Positions 25,164 through 33,441 of a stretch of 41,748 bases of DNA are shown piece after piece. Within the stretch, counting starts at the first letter, position 1, and each line of letters begins with the position of its first letter. The notes below the pieces were generated by a model that worked only from the letters and a program-made list of their open reading frames with translations, did not search any database and was not told the DNA's origin. The stretch lies in contig JABMDL010000013.1 in assembly GCA_015903945.1 (NCBI GenBank), positions 1 to 41,748 of the forward strand, given 5' to 3'. A program made the translations under genes and the position numbers. The stretch is from Nitrospira sp. Its GTDB lineage: Bacteria > Nitrospirota > Nitrospiria > Nitrospirales > Nitrospiraceae.

Positions 25164-25337
25164 AACTGGACAGAAAAACGCGAGGCAGCCAAGCAAGCCG
25201 CGGCCGCCAAACAGCCGGCAGTGCAACAATAGAAGACCGACGCCGCAATGAAGGCCACCGCTGCCATGAGCCAGCACCTGACGGAAGCCCAGCAGAAGAC
25301 CCTCGGTCTTCCACCCGGCGGCGGTCCAACCAATTAG
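25164..25337 (+). pseudogene. Decayed 3' continuation of the HEAT-repeat gene
   Basis: In the third frame, 10 bases after the HEAT-gene stop, the DNA reads like the same coiled coil: EKREAAKQAAAAKQPAVQQ, stop (25230), KTDAAMKATAAMSQHLTEAQ, then KTLGLPPGGGPTN and a stop at 25335. Its codon use and Ala/Lys/Gln composition match the intact gene's end. The original protein seems to have lost about 55 residues by a frameshift plus stop codons. Confidence 0.6.
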
Positions 25338-25428
25338 TGCCCTGATTTTTGGAGGAGCCGAAGACCTGTACCGGAAGAGAGGACCCGCCCTTTTTTCGGT
25401 GCGTTTCTGTGGAGAACCGGCTAACTGA

Positions 25429-25700
25429 TTAGGGTTTGAATACGACAGCTGATATACCTCCGCTGCCGCTTCTGCCCAACATACCAACGGCGTTTTCATC
25501 CCAGGAATAGACCGCTGGGACCAATCGCGAGCCCGTGTGCGTCCCCGACCGACACCTGCGTTGACCCTATTCCGGTGCCGAGTCTCGTCGGCGTCGTCAA
25601 GCTATACACCGTATTGCCCATCGTGCCCCAGACCAACAGCTCGCCGTTGGTGATCGCCGTAGCGTTCACTCGACCCGCACTGACATGCCAGATTCTTGTG
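25429..25700 (-). pseudogene. Fragment of an RCC1-repeat protein
   Basis: The minus strand encodes RCC1-like blades: HVSAGRVNATAITNGELLVW, then TPTRLGTGIGSTQVSVGDAH and GLAIGPSGLF, where the frame stops at 25498. In the next frame the blade continues at once, WDENAVGMLGRSGSGG, then VVFKP and a stop at 25429. 'GLF-(S)-WDENAVGMLG' is exactly where RCC1 repeats read 'GxvwsWGxNxxGQLG', so a short indel has broken the gene. The 5' end is lost under the adjacent plus-strand gene. RCC1 beta-propellers are common in secreted bacterial proteins. Confidence 0.7.
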
Positions 25701-25776
25701 GTTGACACCGGCCTCCGCCGCACGTAGCCTCTCCCGAAATTACGGTCAGAGCCGAACTGATCAACAGAGATTTGGG

Positions 25777-26322
25777 ATGGATTGGTCACTCCTCATCGGG
25801 CTTACTGTCGGTCTCGCACTGGTCGGAGCGGGAAGCTACGGCTTGTATCGGCTGGTGCGCCAAACCAAGGAGCAATTTGCTGCCCAGCAACCCGCGCTTC
25901 GCGTCACCAACCTGTCGGCGCTCAATGCGGGCGACGTGCTGACGCTGATTCCCGAACTTGAAAACCTCGGTTCTGGAACAGCCTATGACTGTGTGGTGCA
26001 ACTGGGCGGCTGGGAGGGGAATTTTTCCGTCATGGCCATCCATCCCCGGGGGCCACAGCACCGGAAACATGCCATCCCCATCAAATTAGGCCCGGACGCG
26101 CCGATTCGTGTCACGCCTCAGTCCAACGGCTATCTGCGGCTGGCCTGTCGCGATTGCTGGGGGTTGCTGCACGAATGCTGGTACCCCGTCACACAATCAA
26201 AAAATCCCGCCACGGCCCGCTACGACATTCAAATCGATCTCTCTCACCCCAACCTGACCGAACCAGCGCTCTCGTTCTGGAGCATGAGAAAATTGCTTCG
26301 GGATACCCCCGCTCAAGATTGA
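25777..26322 (+). CDS. Single-span membrane protein, unknown function
   Basis: A 181-residue protein. The N-terminus MDWSLLIGLTVGLALVGAGS is one membrane span with the rest probably outside or inside as one beta-rich domain: QPALRVTNLSALNAGDVLTL, ELENLGSGTAYDCVVQLGGW, IPIKLGPDAPIRVTPQSNGY and LRLACRDCWGLLHECWYPVT. The Cys cluster CRDCWGLLHEC could bind metal or form disulfides. 'l..NLGsGtAydcvvql.gw' looks like an Ig-like or CARDB-type fold. No named family recognised. The ATG at 25777 is preferred over the longer frame from 25696, which runs over the RCC1 remnant. The ribosome site is weak (AGAG). Confidence 0.68.
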   Translation: MDWSLLIGLTVGLALVGAGSYGLYRLVRQTKEQFAAQQPALRVTNLSALNAGDVLTLIPELENLGSGTAYDCVVQLGGWEGNFSVMAIHPRGPQHRKHAIPIKLGPDAPIRVTPQSNGYLRLACRDCWGLLHECWYPVTQSKNPATARYDIQIDLSHPNLTEPALSFWSMRKLLRDTPAQD

Positions 26323-26347
26323 GCCGGAATGGCCGACAAGAATTCTA

Positions 26348-26558
26348 GCCCACATTATTCATGACGGTTCGTGACGAAACCGCCAAGACGTCAGGCGAGA
26401 CGGGCACGCGGAGCCCCGAGAGATCGAGGCATCCTTGATACAGGATGTTGAGATCACGAGGGGCGAGCCTGCCCGCCCGGCCGCAAATATCCCGCGGCCA
26501 GGCTTGTCGCAGCGGCGTGTTGGCGGTTGCAGTAGAAGTGTTCATGGATAATGTGGGC
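26348..26558 (-). repeat. 211-bp MITE-like element, copy A
   Basis: The ends are inverted repeats: GCCCACATTATTCATGA on the left, and the same with one change (GCCCACATTATCCATGA) reading inward from the right. An internal hairpin (26475-26503) has arms GCCCGGCCGC/GCGGCCAGGC and is fully paired, with a G-U, only in minus-strand RNA. The element is the inverted counterpart of copy B at 30631-30841 (same length, about 19 mismatches by eye). An ORF crosses both copies (LAPRDLNILYQGCL conserved), but no transposase is recognisable. No target-site duplication was evident. Confidence 0.75.
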
Positions 26559-26650
26559 TTGCCCCCGGCACAGGTGCGCGTCGCACCTGCCGGAAACTCT
26601 CCCAACGATTGACACAGGGTCATCGCCTGCTAGGCTGCGTTCGTATCCCC

Positions 26651-27970
26651 ATGGCACGCACAAAGGTTGTCATTATCGGGGGCGGATTCGGAGGCATGAC
26701 GGCCGCGCGCTTCCTGTGCAATGCCGAGGTCGTCCTGATCGACCGGACGAATCACCATGTCTTTCAACCCTTGCTCTACCAAGTCGCCACGGCCGCACTC
26801 TCTCCCACCGACATCGCCTGGCCGTTGCGCACCTTGTTCCGTTCCCAACCCAATGTTCGCGTCGTCATGGATGACGTCGTGTCGATCGATCGTTCCGCGC
26901 GAGTTGTCTGCCTGCGGGATAGCGCCCCGATCGCCTTCGACACGTTGATTGTCGCCCCCGGATCGCGACACGCATATTTTGGACACGATGAGTGGGAAGC
27001 ACTGGCCCCCGGGCTGAAGACCATGGCGGATGCCGTCTATTTGCGCGAGCGGATGTTGCTCGCCTTCGAAGAGGCGGAACGGCAACGGGCCGAGACCGGC
27101 ATGCAGGATCGCCTCACATTTGTAATCGTCGGCGGGGGCCCAACGGGAGTGGAATTGGCCGGCTCGCTCATCGAGATCGGACGGAAGGCCATGGGGCCCG
27201 ACTATCCTCACTTGCGCCTGGAGGACCTCTCCATCATCCTCGTGGAGGCCGGCCCACGCGTGCTGCCGGGGTTCGATCCCGCGCTCTCGGCCAAGGCCTT
27301 GGCCGCTCTCAAACACATGGGTGTGACAGTCAAACTGAACAATCCCGTGAGCGCCGTCCGCGCCGATGGGGTGATGGTCGGGAACGAATGGATCCCCTCC
27401 ACCAACGTGGTGTGGGCAGCGGGCAATAAGGCCTCGCCTCTCTTGAATACCCTTGCCGTTCCCCAGGATGTGAACGGCCGGATCAAGGTCCGACCGGATT
27501 TAACGATTCCGGACGAGCCATGGATTTTCGTCATCGGCGACTCGGCCCATTGTCTCGACCGCGATGGGACACCCTTGCCGGGAATCGCGCCGGTCGCCAT
27601 GCGAGAAGGGCAGTACGTCGCCTCGGTGATCAACCAGAATCTTCCCCCGGACCAACGATCGCCGTTTACGTATACGGATCGCGGCATGTTGGCCACCATC
27701 GGCCGTGCCCAAGCCGTTGCGCAGATCGGGCCCATCCATGCATCCGGATTCCTGGCGTGGACTCTCTGGTGTATCGTCCACGTGTTCTTTCTCATTGGGC
27801 TCAGGAACCGGATCCGTGTGATGTCGGAATGGACGTGGTACTACCTCACCTTCAAGCCGGGAGCGAGATTGTTATTCGAGCAACCGGCCGGTCGGCCGCA
27901 CCGTTCATCCACGCAGCAGACAGAAGCGAGAGCCGTGGAAGACCGCGTATCCACCCGCCGCGCGGCGTAA
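26651..27970 (+). CDS. ndh: Type-2 NADH:quinone oxidoreductase (NDH-2), first copy
   Basis: A 439-residue single-subunit flavoenzyme that passes electrons from NADH to quinone without pumping protons. It shows the FAD-binding loop KVVIIGGGFGGMTAARFL, NHHVFQPLLYQVATAALSP (quinone/FAD-site motif of the family), the NAD-binding loop FVIVGGGPTGVELAGSLIE, the FAD motif WIFVIGDSAHC and AQIGPIHASGFLAWTLWCI. The C-terminal hydrophobic helix (FLAWTLWCIVHVFFLIGLRN) is the usual membrane anchor. The start is ATG 26651; the frame extends upstream but not convincingly. It lies 93 bp after copy A of the MITE and is followed after 91 bp by a close paralogue. Confidence 0.93.
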   Translation: MARTKVVIIGGGFGGMTAARFLCNAEVVLIDRTNHHVFQPLLYQVATAALSPTDIAWPLRTLFRSQPNVRVVMDDVVSIDRSARVVCLRDSAPIAFDTLIVAPGSRHAYFGHDEWEALAPGLKTMADAVYLRERMLLAFEEAERQRAETGMQDRLTFVIVGGGPTGVELAGSLIEIGRKAMGPDYPHLRLEDLSIILVEAGPRVLPGFDPALSAKALAALKHMGVTVKLNNPVSAVRADGVMVGNEWIPSTNVVWAAGNKASPLLNTLAVPQDVNGRIKVRPDLTIPDEPWIFVIGDSAHCLDRDGTPLPGIAPVAMREGQYVASVINQNLPPDQRSPFTYTDRGMLATIGRAQAVAQIGPIHASGFLAWTLWCIVHVFFLIGLRNRIRVMSEWTWYYLTFKPGARLLFEQPAGRPHRSSTQQTEARAVEDRVSTRRAA

Positions 27971-28061
27971 GCCGCACTTTCGCCGGTAGCAGTCTCTTAG
28001 GACTTCACTATCACATGCGGGCAGGATAGAGTGCAGCCGTGAACGGCTGGAGCGCAGCACC

Positions 28062-29363
28062 ATGACTCGCAAGCGGGTCGTCATTATCGGAGGCGGGTTC
28101 GGAGGCCTGGCCGCGGCTCGCGCGCTGCGGCACACCGAGGTCGTCCTGATCGATCGCACGAATCACCACCTCTTCCAGCCGTTGCTCTATCAAGTAGCCA
28201 CCGCCGCCCTGTCCCCAAGTGACATCGCCTGGCCTCTGCGCTCCCTCTTTCGTTTGCAGCCCAATGTCCGCGTGGTGCTGGATGACGCCGTCTCCATCGA
28301 TCGAATGACACGAACGGTCCACCTGCAGGATAGCCCGCCGATGGCCTTCGACATCCTGATCGTCGCTGCGGGTTCGCGCCACGCCTATTTCGGACATGAC
28401 GAATGGGAAGGGTTTGCACCGGGCCTCAAGACGATGACCGATGCCGTCCGGCTGCGCGAACGGATGCTGCTGGCGTTCGAGGAATCGGAACGGCGCCGCG
28501 CCGCAACCGGCGCACAGGACCGTCTCACCTTCGTGGTCGTGGGAGGAGGCCCAACGGGGGTGGAGTTGGCTGGATCGTTGGCGGAGTTCGGGCGCACGGC
28601 TATGGGACGGGACTTCCCCGCCCTGCGTCTTGATGCCCTGTCCATCATCCTGGTGGAAGCCGGTCCGCGCATCCTGCCGGCGTTCGATCCCTCGCTCTCG
28701 GCCAAGGCCCGGACCGCGCTCGAGCGCATCGGCGTGACGATCAGGTTGAACAGCCCTGTGAGTACCGTCGCTGCCGGTGGTGTGATGGCCGGACAGGAAT
28801 GGATTCCCACGACGAATGTAATTTGGGCCGCGGGCAACAAGGCGTCGCCCCTGCTGACCACCCTTGCGGTCTCTCAGGATTCGTACGGGCGCGTTAAGGT
28901 CCGACCGGATCTGTCGATTCCAGACGACTCTTGGATCTTCGTCATCGGTGATGCCGCGCATTATCCCGGCGACGACGGGACTCCCTTGCCGGGAGTCGCT
29001 CCCATCGCCGTGCAGCAAGGGCGGCATGTCGCCATGCTCATCGAGCGAGGCTTCTCCCCCGAACAGCGCCCGCCCTTCGTCTACCACGACCGCGGCATGC
29101 TGGCTACGATTGGCCGCGCACAGGCGGTCGTCCAAATGGGCCCACTCCGTGTGTCAGGATTCTTTGCCTGGCTGTTCTGGTGCCTTGTCCACATCTTTTT
29201 CCTCATCGGGTTCAGAAACCGAGTCCGTGTGATGTCGGAATGGTTGTGGTACTACCTCACCTTTAAGCCGGGGGCCGGCTTGCTGTTCGCCCAGACCGGA
29301 AAGCCCCTCAAGCAACCTGCCTCTGCCGATGGTTCACCGACACGAACGGACAATGTGCCGTAG
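28062..29363 (+). CDS. ndh: Type-2 NADH:quinone oxidoreductase (NDH-2), second copy
   Basis: A 433-residue NDH-2, collinear with the gene before it and largely identical in sequence, so a tandem duplication. Motifs are VVIIGGGFGGLAAARAL, NHHLFQPLLYQVATAALSP, FVVVGGGPTGVELAGSLAE, WIFVIGDAAHYPGDDG and the C-terminal anchor FFAWLFWCLVHIFFLIGFRN. Differences are concentrated in the loop after the second Rossmann motif and at the C-terminus (the first copy ends VEDRVSTRRAA, this one SPTRTDNVP). The copies may differ in expression, NADH/NADPH choice or quinone preference, which the sequence does not settle. The GTG/ATG region at 28062 has no strong ribosome site. Confidence 0.93.
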   Translation: MTRKRVVIIGGGFGGLAAARALRHTEVVLIDRTNHHLFQPLLYQVATAALSPSDIAWPLRSLFRLQPNVRVVLDDAVSIDRMTRTVHLQDSPPMAFDILIVAAGSRHAYFGHDEWEGFAPGLKTMTDAVRLRERMLLAFEESERRRAATGAQDRLTFVVVGGGPTGVELAGSLAEFGRTAMGRDFPALRLDALSIILVEAGPRILPAFDPSLSAKARTALERIGVTIRLNSPVSTVAAGGVMAGQEWIPTTNVIWAAGNKASPLLTTLAVSQDSYGRVKVRPDLSIPDDSWIFVIGDAAHYPGDDGTPLPGVAPIAVQQGRHVAMLIERGFSPEQRPPFVYHDRGMLATIGRAQAVVQMGPLRVSGFFAWLFWCLVHIFFLIGFRNRVRVMSEWLWYYLTFKPGAGLLFAQTGKPLKQPASADGSPTRTDNVP

Positions 29364-29435
29364 TCACATGACTCCACGTCCAACCAGATTGCGGGATGCA
29401 TAGTCATTCGCTGGAATGTCTGGCGTTGCCTCTTG

Positions 29436-30611
29436 TCACAACACCTGCACGATGAAACACTTCAGGTAGCGCGTTTCGGGCATGCTCGCCAGAATCGGAT
29501 GATCGGCGCTCTGACCCCGTTGTTCAATCAACCGAATATCGCGCTTGGCATCGCGTGCGGCAAGGCGGATGCTCTTCCACAGATCTTCATCGGAGACGGG
29601 ATGCGAACAGGAGCTCGTCACCAGAAACCCTTCCGGCTTGAGCAGCTTTACGCCCAGGAGATTCACATCCTTATACCCGGTCAATGCACCAGCCAGGGCC
29701 TGTTGGCTGCGGGCAAAGGCCGGAGGATCGAGGACCACCAGGTCGTACCGTCGCCCCGCCTTCACCAGCTTCCGCATTTCCTCGAAGGCATCGGCCTGGC
29801 GGTAGATGCAGCGCCCCTCCACCTTGTTCATCGCGGCGTGTGTTCGGGCCATGGCCAGGGTGTCTTGACTGACATCGAGGCCTTCCACTGATGCCGCTCC
29901 AGCCAACGCGGCATGAATGCCGAACGCGCCGGTATGGCAAAATACTTCGAGCACGTCGGCTCCAGCCGAGAGTTTGGCGGCAGCCAGCCGATTTTCCCGT
30001 TGATCGCAAAACCAGCCGGTCTTCTGCCCCCGTTCGACATCGACCAGAAACTTCGCAGGCCCTTCCTGAATCTCGACTTGTGTCGGGCCGCTGCCTCGGA
30101 GAAATCCTCGTTCAAGCGGCAACCCTTCGAGCTGCCGGCTCTTGGCCTCGTTCCGCAGATAGACGGCTGCGACATTCAACTCCTGCATCAGCACGTCCGC
30201 CAAGAGTTCCTTCCGGCTATCCATGCCAAACGATAAACACTGCATGACCAGCAGCTGATCGTACCGATCCACGATCAATCCCGGCAGTCGGTCGCCTTCA
30301 GCATAGATCAGCCGATAGGCATTGGACTGCGCGACCACCCGCTGCCGCAGGCGGATCGCCTGCTGAATTCTTCCCCGCCAGAATGTCTCGTCGATTGGCC
30401 GATCCTCGAATGTCAGGAGGCGGACTCGGATTTTCGAGGACGGGTTATAGAGACCACGTCCATAGAATTGCCCGTTAGCGGTCAAGACATCGACCAGGTC
30501 CCCAGCGGCTGCTTGACCCACGAGCGGTCCGACATGACCGGCAAAAAGCCAAAGTGGCCGCCCCTCCGGGAGGCGTCGTGACGTCAGGCGGACCTGGGCC
30601 ATCGGTGTCAT
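29436..30611 (-). CDS. rlmI: RlmI-like 23S rRNA cytosine-C5 methyltransferase
   Basis: A 391-residue SAM-dependent RNA methyltransferase, which in E. coli makes m5C1962 in 23S rRNA. An N-terminal PUA-like domain (RPLWLFAGHVGPLVGQAAAG, ANGQFYGRGLYNPSSKIRVR) is followed by an EEHEE-type insert and the Rossmann domain: LEVFCHTGAFGIHAALAGAA, VEGLDVSQDTLAMARTHAAM, YDLVVLDPPAFARSQQALAG, and the catalytic Cys region LVTSSCSHPVSDEDLW. The start at 30611 has AGGAG 8 nt upstream. Copy B of the MITE begins only 20 bp upstream of this ATG, so it probably brings or changes the promoter. Other RlmI/RlmK-family roles cannot be excluded. Confidence 0.9.
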   Translation of the reverse strand: MTPMAQVRLTSRRLPEGRPLWLFAGHVGPLVGQAAAGDLVDVLTANGQFYGRGLYNPSSKIRVRLLTFEDRPIDETFWRGRIQQAIRLRQRVVAQSNAYRLIYAEGDRLPGLIVDRYDQLLVMQCLSFGMDSRKELLADVLMQELNVAAVYLRNEAKSRQLEGLPLERGFLRGSGPTQVEIQEGPAKFLVDVERGQKTGWFCDQRENRLAAAKLSAGADVLEVFCHTGAFGIHAALAGAASVEGLDVSQDTLAMARTHAAMNKVEGRCIYRQADAFEEMRKLVKAGRRYDLVVLDPPAFARSQQALAGALTGYKDVNLLGVKLLKPEGFLVTSSCSHPVSDEDLWKSIRLAARDAKRDIRLIEQRGQSADHPILASMPETRYLKCFIVQVL

Positions 30612-30630
30612 TCTTTGTTCTCCTGTATCA

Positions 30631-30841
30631 GCCCGCATTATCCATGAACGCTTCTACTGCAACCGCCGACACGCTACTACGACAAGCCTGGCCGCGAGTT
30701 TTCTGCGGCCAGGCGGGCAGGCTCGCCCCTCGTGATCTCAACATCCTGTATCAAGGATGCCTCGGTCTCTCAGGGCTCCGCGTGCCCGTCTCGCATGGCG
30801 TCTCGCCGGTTTCGTGACGAACCGTCATGAATAATGCGGGC
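30631..30841 (+). repeat. 211-bp MITE-like element, copy B (inverted relative to copy A)
   Basis: GCCCGCATTATCCATGA at the left and GCCCGCATTATTCATGA reading inward from the right. The internal hairpin GCCTGGCCGC, 9-nt loop, GCGGCCAGGC (30686-30714) is perfect. It is the same length as copy A and close to identical in reverse orientation. It ends 20 bp before the rlmI start codon. Confidence 0.78.
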
Positions 30842-30979
30842 CAGGGTGTCCTGACTGTGTGTGCTCGCATCTCGGCCGTCGTCACCCCGATTATCACACG
30901 CTCAGTGCTTGACGAACTCCAGCCAGTATGTTCTTCTGAATACGCAGTGTGCCAACCGGCCGTGTGAGGATAAAGAAGA

Positions 30980-32635
30980 ATGGGCGACAAAGCTACCATC
31001 GGTTCCGCGGTGTTAGATCGCCTGCATCGCCTGGGCGTCCGCCATATTTTCGGTATTCCCGGCGACTATGTGCTGTCGCTCTTCCAGTTGATCGAGGCGT
31101 CTCCTATCAAGCACATCGCCACGACCCGCGAAGATTGCGCAGGTTTTGCCGCGGATGCCTATGCGCGGATCAACGGGATCGGGGCCGTCTGCGTCACGTA
31201 TTGCGTCGGAGGGTTGAATACGGTCAATGCCATCGCCTGTGCCTATGCCGAGCGCTCGCCGGTGGTGCTGTTGACCGGTTCGCCGGGGCTCTCGGAGCGG
31301 ATACGCACGCCGTATCTGCACCATATGGTCAGGGATTTTTCAACGCAGCGCGAGGTGTTCGAGCGCATGACGGTCGCCGCCGTGACGCTCGACGATCCGT
31401 TGACTGCTGAACGGGAAATGGACCGGGCCTTTGCCGCGCTGCTGCGTTATCGGCGGCCCATTTATTTGGAAATTCCGCGCGACATGGTCTTTACGCCGCT
31501 GGGCGGCGCGATGAAGCCGATCTGTCTGGAGGATGAGCCGAGCGATCCGGCCGCCCTGGAAGAAGCGGTGGGGGAAGTCCGCACCATGCTGGCTTCGGCG
31601 AAACGACCGGCCATGCTGGTCGGCGCGGAGGTCGGCCGGTTCGGCCTGCAGGACGACCTCGCCAAGCTGGTGGAACGGATGAACATTCCGATTGCGTCGA
31701 CCCTGTTGGGGAAATCCATTATTCGGGAAGACCATCCGCTCTATGTCGGTGTCTACGGCGGCCTCATCGGGCGCGACGACGTGCAGCAGTTCATCAACGA
31801 TTCCGATTGCCTCTTGATCCTGGGTTCGATTCTCTCGGACGTCGAAGACCTGGACGCCCGTTCACCCTTGCTCGTCGAAGGCCGGACGATCCATGCAACG
31901 GCCGACCGCGTCGCCATCAAACACCATCGGTATGAATCCATCAAGTTCCAAGACTTCGTGCAGGCCCTCGTGCAGGCGCCGCTCCCCTCCTTTCCGCTAC
32001 GGACCCCTCCGGCACGGACCATGACTGTGTCCGCACGTCAGGATCCCGATTCACCGGTGACCCTTGAAGGCCTGTTTCGCCACCTCGATACCGTCTTAAC
32101 GGACAAAACGGTGGTGATCGCCGATGTCGGCGAATCGCTGTTTGCCGCGGCCGATCTGCACGTGCGCCATCGTTTCGAATTTCTGTCGCCGGCCTACTAC
32201 ACGTCGATGGGCTTCGCCGTGCCCGCGGCGCTCGGTGCATCGTTCGCCGACCCCAGCCTGCGGCCTATCGTCCTCGTGGGAGACGGGGCCTTCCAAATGA
32301 CCGGCACCGAGCTGGCCAGCTGCGTCCGCTACGGGCTGGCGCCCATCGTTGTTCTGTTGAATAACCGCGGCTATTCGACGGAGCGGGAAATTCTGGAGGG
32401 ACCGTTCAACGACGTGCACGAGTGGCAGTACGAACGCCTCGTCGACGTGATCGGCGGCGGCGTGGGTTCGCGCGTGCGCACCCAGCGCGAGTTTGAGACA
32501 CGTCTGGCAGCCGCCTTCGCAGACCAGAGCCAGCCTCACCTGCTGAACGTCTTACTCAGCCCGGACGACCGTTCCCCCGGCATGGTGCGGCTTGCCCGGC
32601 GCCTTGGTAAGAAACTCTCGACGGACAAACCCTAA
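30980..32635 (+). CDS. Thiamine-diphosphate 2-keto-acid decarboxylase (pyruvate/indolepyruvate decarboxylase-like)
   Basis: A 551-residue ThDP enzyme with the standard three domains. The N-terminal Pyr domain starts GVRHIFGIPGDYVLSLFQLI and has the activating Glu in THR-like 'IATTREDCAGFAADAYAR'. A pair of histidines in RTPYLHHMVRDFSTQREVFE matches the HH motif of pyruvate and indolepyruvate decarboxylases, which acetolactate synthases lack. The PP domain carries the Mg/ThDP motif IVLVGDGAFQMTGTELA through VVLLNNRGYSTEREILEGP. It would remove CO2 from a 2-keto acid to give an aldehyde. The preferred substrate is unknown. It stands alone; a weak GAGG precedes the ATG, with a TTGACG at about 30909 that may be a -35 element. 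Confidence 0.87.
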   Translation: MGDKATIGSAVLDRLHRLGVRHIFGIPGDYVLSLFQLIEASPIKHIATTREDCAGFAADAYARINGIGAVCVTYCVGGLNTVNAIACAYAERSPVVLLTGSPGLSERIRTPYLHHMVRDFSTQREVFERMTVAAVTLDDPLTAEREMDRAFAALLRYRRPIYLEIPRDMVFTPLGGAMKPICLEDEPSDPAALEEAVGEVRTMLASAKRPAMLVGAEVGRFGLQDDLAKLVERMNIPIASTLLGKSIIREDHPLYVGVYGGLIGRDDVQQFINDSDCLLILGSILSDVEDLDARSPLLVEGRTIHATADRVAIKHHRYESIKFQDFVQALVQAPLPSFPLRTPPARTMTVSARQDPDSPVTLEGLFRHLDTVLTDKTVVIADVGESLFAAADLHVRHRFEFLSPAYYTSMGFAVPAALGASFADPSLRPIVLVGDGAFQMTGTELASCVRYGLAPIVVLLNNRGYSTEREILEGPFNDVHEWQYERLVDVIGGGVGSRVRTQREFETRLAAAFADQSQPHLLNVLLSPDDRSPGMVRLARRLGKKLSTDKP

Positions 32636-32660
32636 GCTAGGCGGGCCCTCTGTCTTTCCT

Positions 32661-32683
32661 CTCCGGCAATGAGCGCGCCGGAG
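32661..32683. terminator. Hairpin between convergent genes
   Basis: CTCCGGC-AATGAGCGC-GCCGGAG, a 7-bp stem between the stops of the decarboxylase (plus) and the PIN-domain gene (minus). No clear T-run on either side, so termination is only possible. Confidence 0.35.
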
Positions 32684-32684
32684 C

Positions 32685-33128
32685 TCAATCCTCTTCTGGG
32701 TTGATGATATGCAATCCCGCCGTCTTGGACGCAGCCAGCAGGTGCGTATCCGCGCTGACGACGGTGAGCCGAAGCGGTTTCAACTCCAGGGCCAGTGCCA
32801 GGTGCATCACTTGCTGTGACCGCAGAAACGGATACTCCAACACCAGTTCCTTGGTCTTCAAATACGTATCCAACGTCGGCACGATGAAGTGAAAGAGTCC
32901 CTGTTTTGACTCGACTTCGAACTTATAGAACACCGAATAACAGTCGTCCCGCGTGATATGCCCCTCTTGCGCGCGCGTCGACATCATGGCGTAGAAATCC
33001 GTCACCGACCATGTCGGCACAACGGCGACCTTGCCACGTTTTACCAGCAACTTGTTCACAATACGCGTCCCACGCTCCATGCTGTATCGTTTGACGAGCG
33101 CGGTCGAGTCGAAATAATAGTACGGCAT
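32685..33128 (-). CDS. PIN-domain protein with one acidic residue missing
   Basis: A 147-residue PIN-domain protein, toxin-like. It begins YYYFDSTALVKRYSMERGTR with Asp7, and has Asp44 in WSVTDFYAMMSTRAQEG and Asp127 in VVSADTHLLAASKTAGL. At the third acidic position, where most PIN proteins have 'LRxxDaLHLA', this protein reads FLRSQQVMHLALALEL with Gln-Gln. It may have lost or altered nuclease activity. It starts 4 bp after a small basic protein gene, in the position of a toxin behind its antitoxin. No VapB signature is present in that neighbour, so the pair may be unconventional. Confidence 0.8.
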   Translation of the reverse strand: MPYYYFDSTALVKRYSMERGTRIVNKLLVKRGKVAVVPTWSVTDFYAMMSTRAQEGHITRDDCYSVFYKFEVESKQGLFHFIVPTLDTYLKTKELVLEYPFLRSQQVMHLALALELKPLRLTVVSADTHLLAASKTAGLHIINPEED

Positions 33129-33132
33129 CTCC

Positions 33133-33402
33133 CTACATCCTCCCCTTTAGAATGAGTTCCGCCAACGGCCCTGGAAGCTTGGATAGGCGGTCTTGCAGCT
33201 CATCCAATGGGACCTCTTCGTACCCTTCTTTCCGCAACGTATCGGCAAGATTGCCCTGGTTGAACGCCGCCGTATCCTCCTTCAGCCGCTCGTTCAACCG
33301 CCGCTTCGCCAGTCGGCTTGAGACTTTCTGCCCGGATTTCGTTAACCCGCGTCCTCTACTGCGCGGCGCGCGGCCTATCACTTTCGGTCCAGTTGTACCC
33401 AC
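33133..33402 (-). CDS. Small basic protein, probable partner (antitoxin) of the PIN protein
   Basis: An 89-residue protein starting at a GTG (33402) with GGAGG close upstream. The first half is very basic (APRSRGRGLTKSGQKVSSRL, then AKRRLNERLKED), suited to nucleic-acid binding. The second half is acidic and ends LDELQDRLSKLPGPLAELIL. It has no ribbon-helix-helix, AbrB or Phd signature that I can see. The tight spacing (4 bp) to the PIN gene, with translation in the same direction, suggests an antitoxin of uncharacterised type. Alternatively it may be a general RNA-binding adaptor. Confidence 0.65.
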   Translation of the reverse strand: MGTTGPKVIGRAPRSRGRGLTKSGQKVSSRLAKRRLNERLKEDTAAFNQGNLADTLRKEGYEEVPLDELQDRLSKLPGPLAELILKGRM

Positions 33403-33441
33403 AGGGTCCTCCCTCCTCGTTAAAGAAAACAGTTTGGCTGG

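Noticed and set aside
26345..26623. A 92-codon minus ORF (and its plus-strand counterpart at 30554-30817) as protein genes
   Set aside because: Both ORFs lie within and beyond the two MITE-like copies. The likeness between them comes from the repeat; no start site or domain supports a protein.
28011..29135. A 374-codon minus-strand ORF opposite the second ndh
   Set aside because: Shadow frame; a parallel, similar shadow lies opposite the first ndh because the genes are duplicates.
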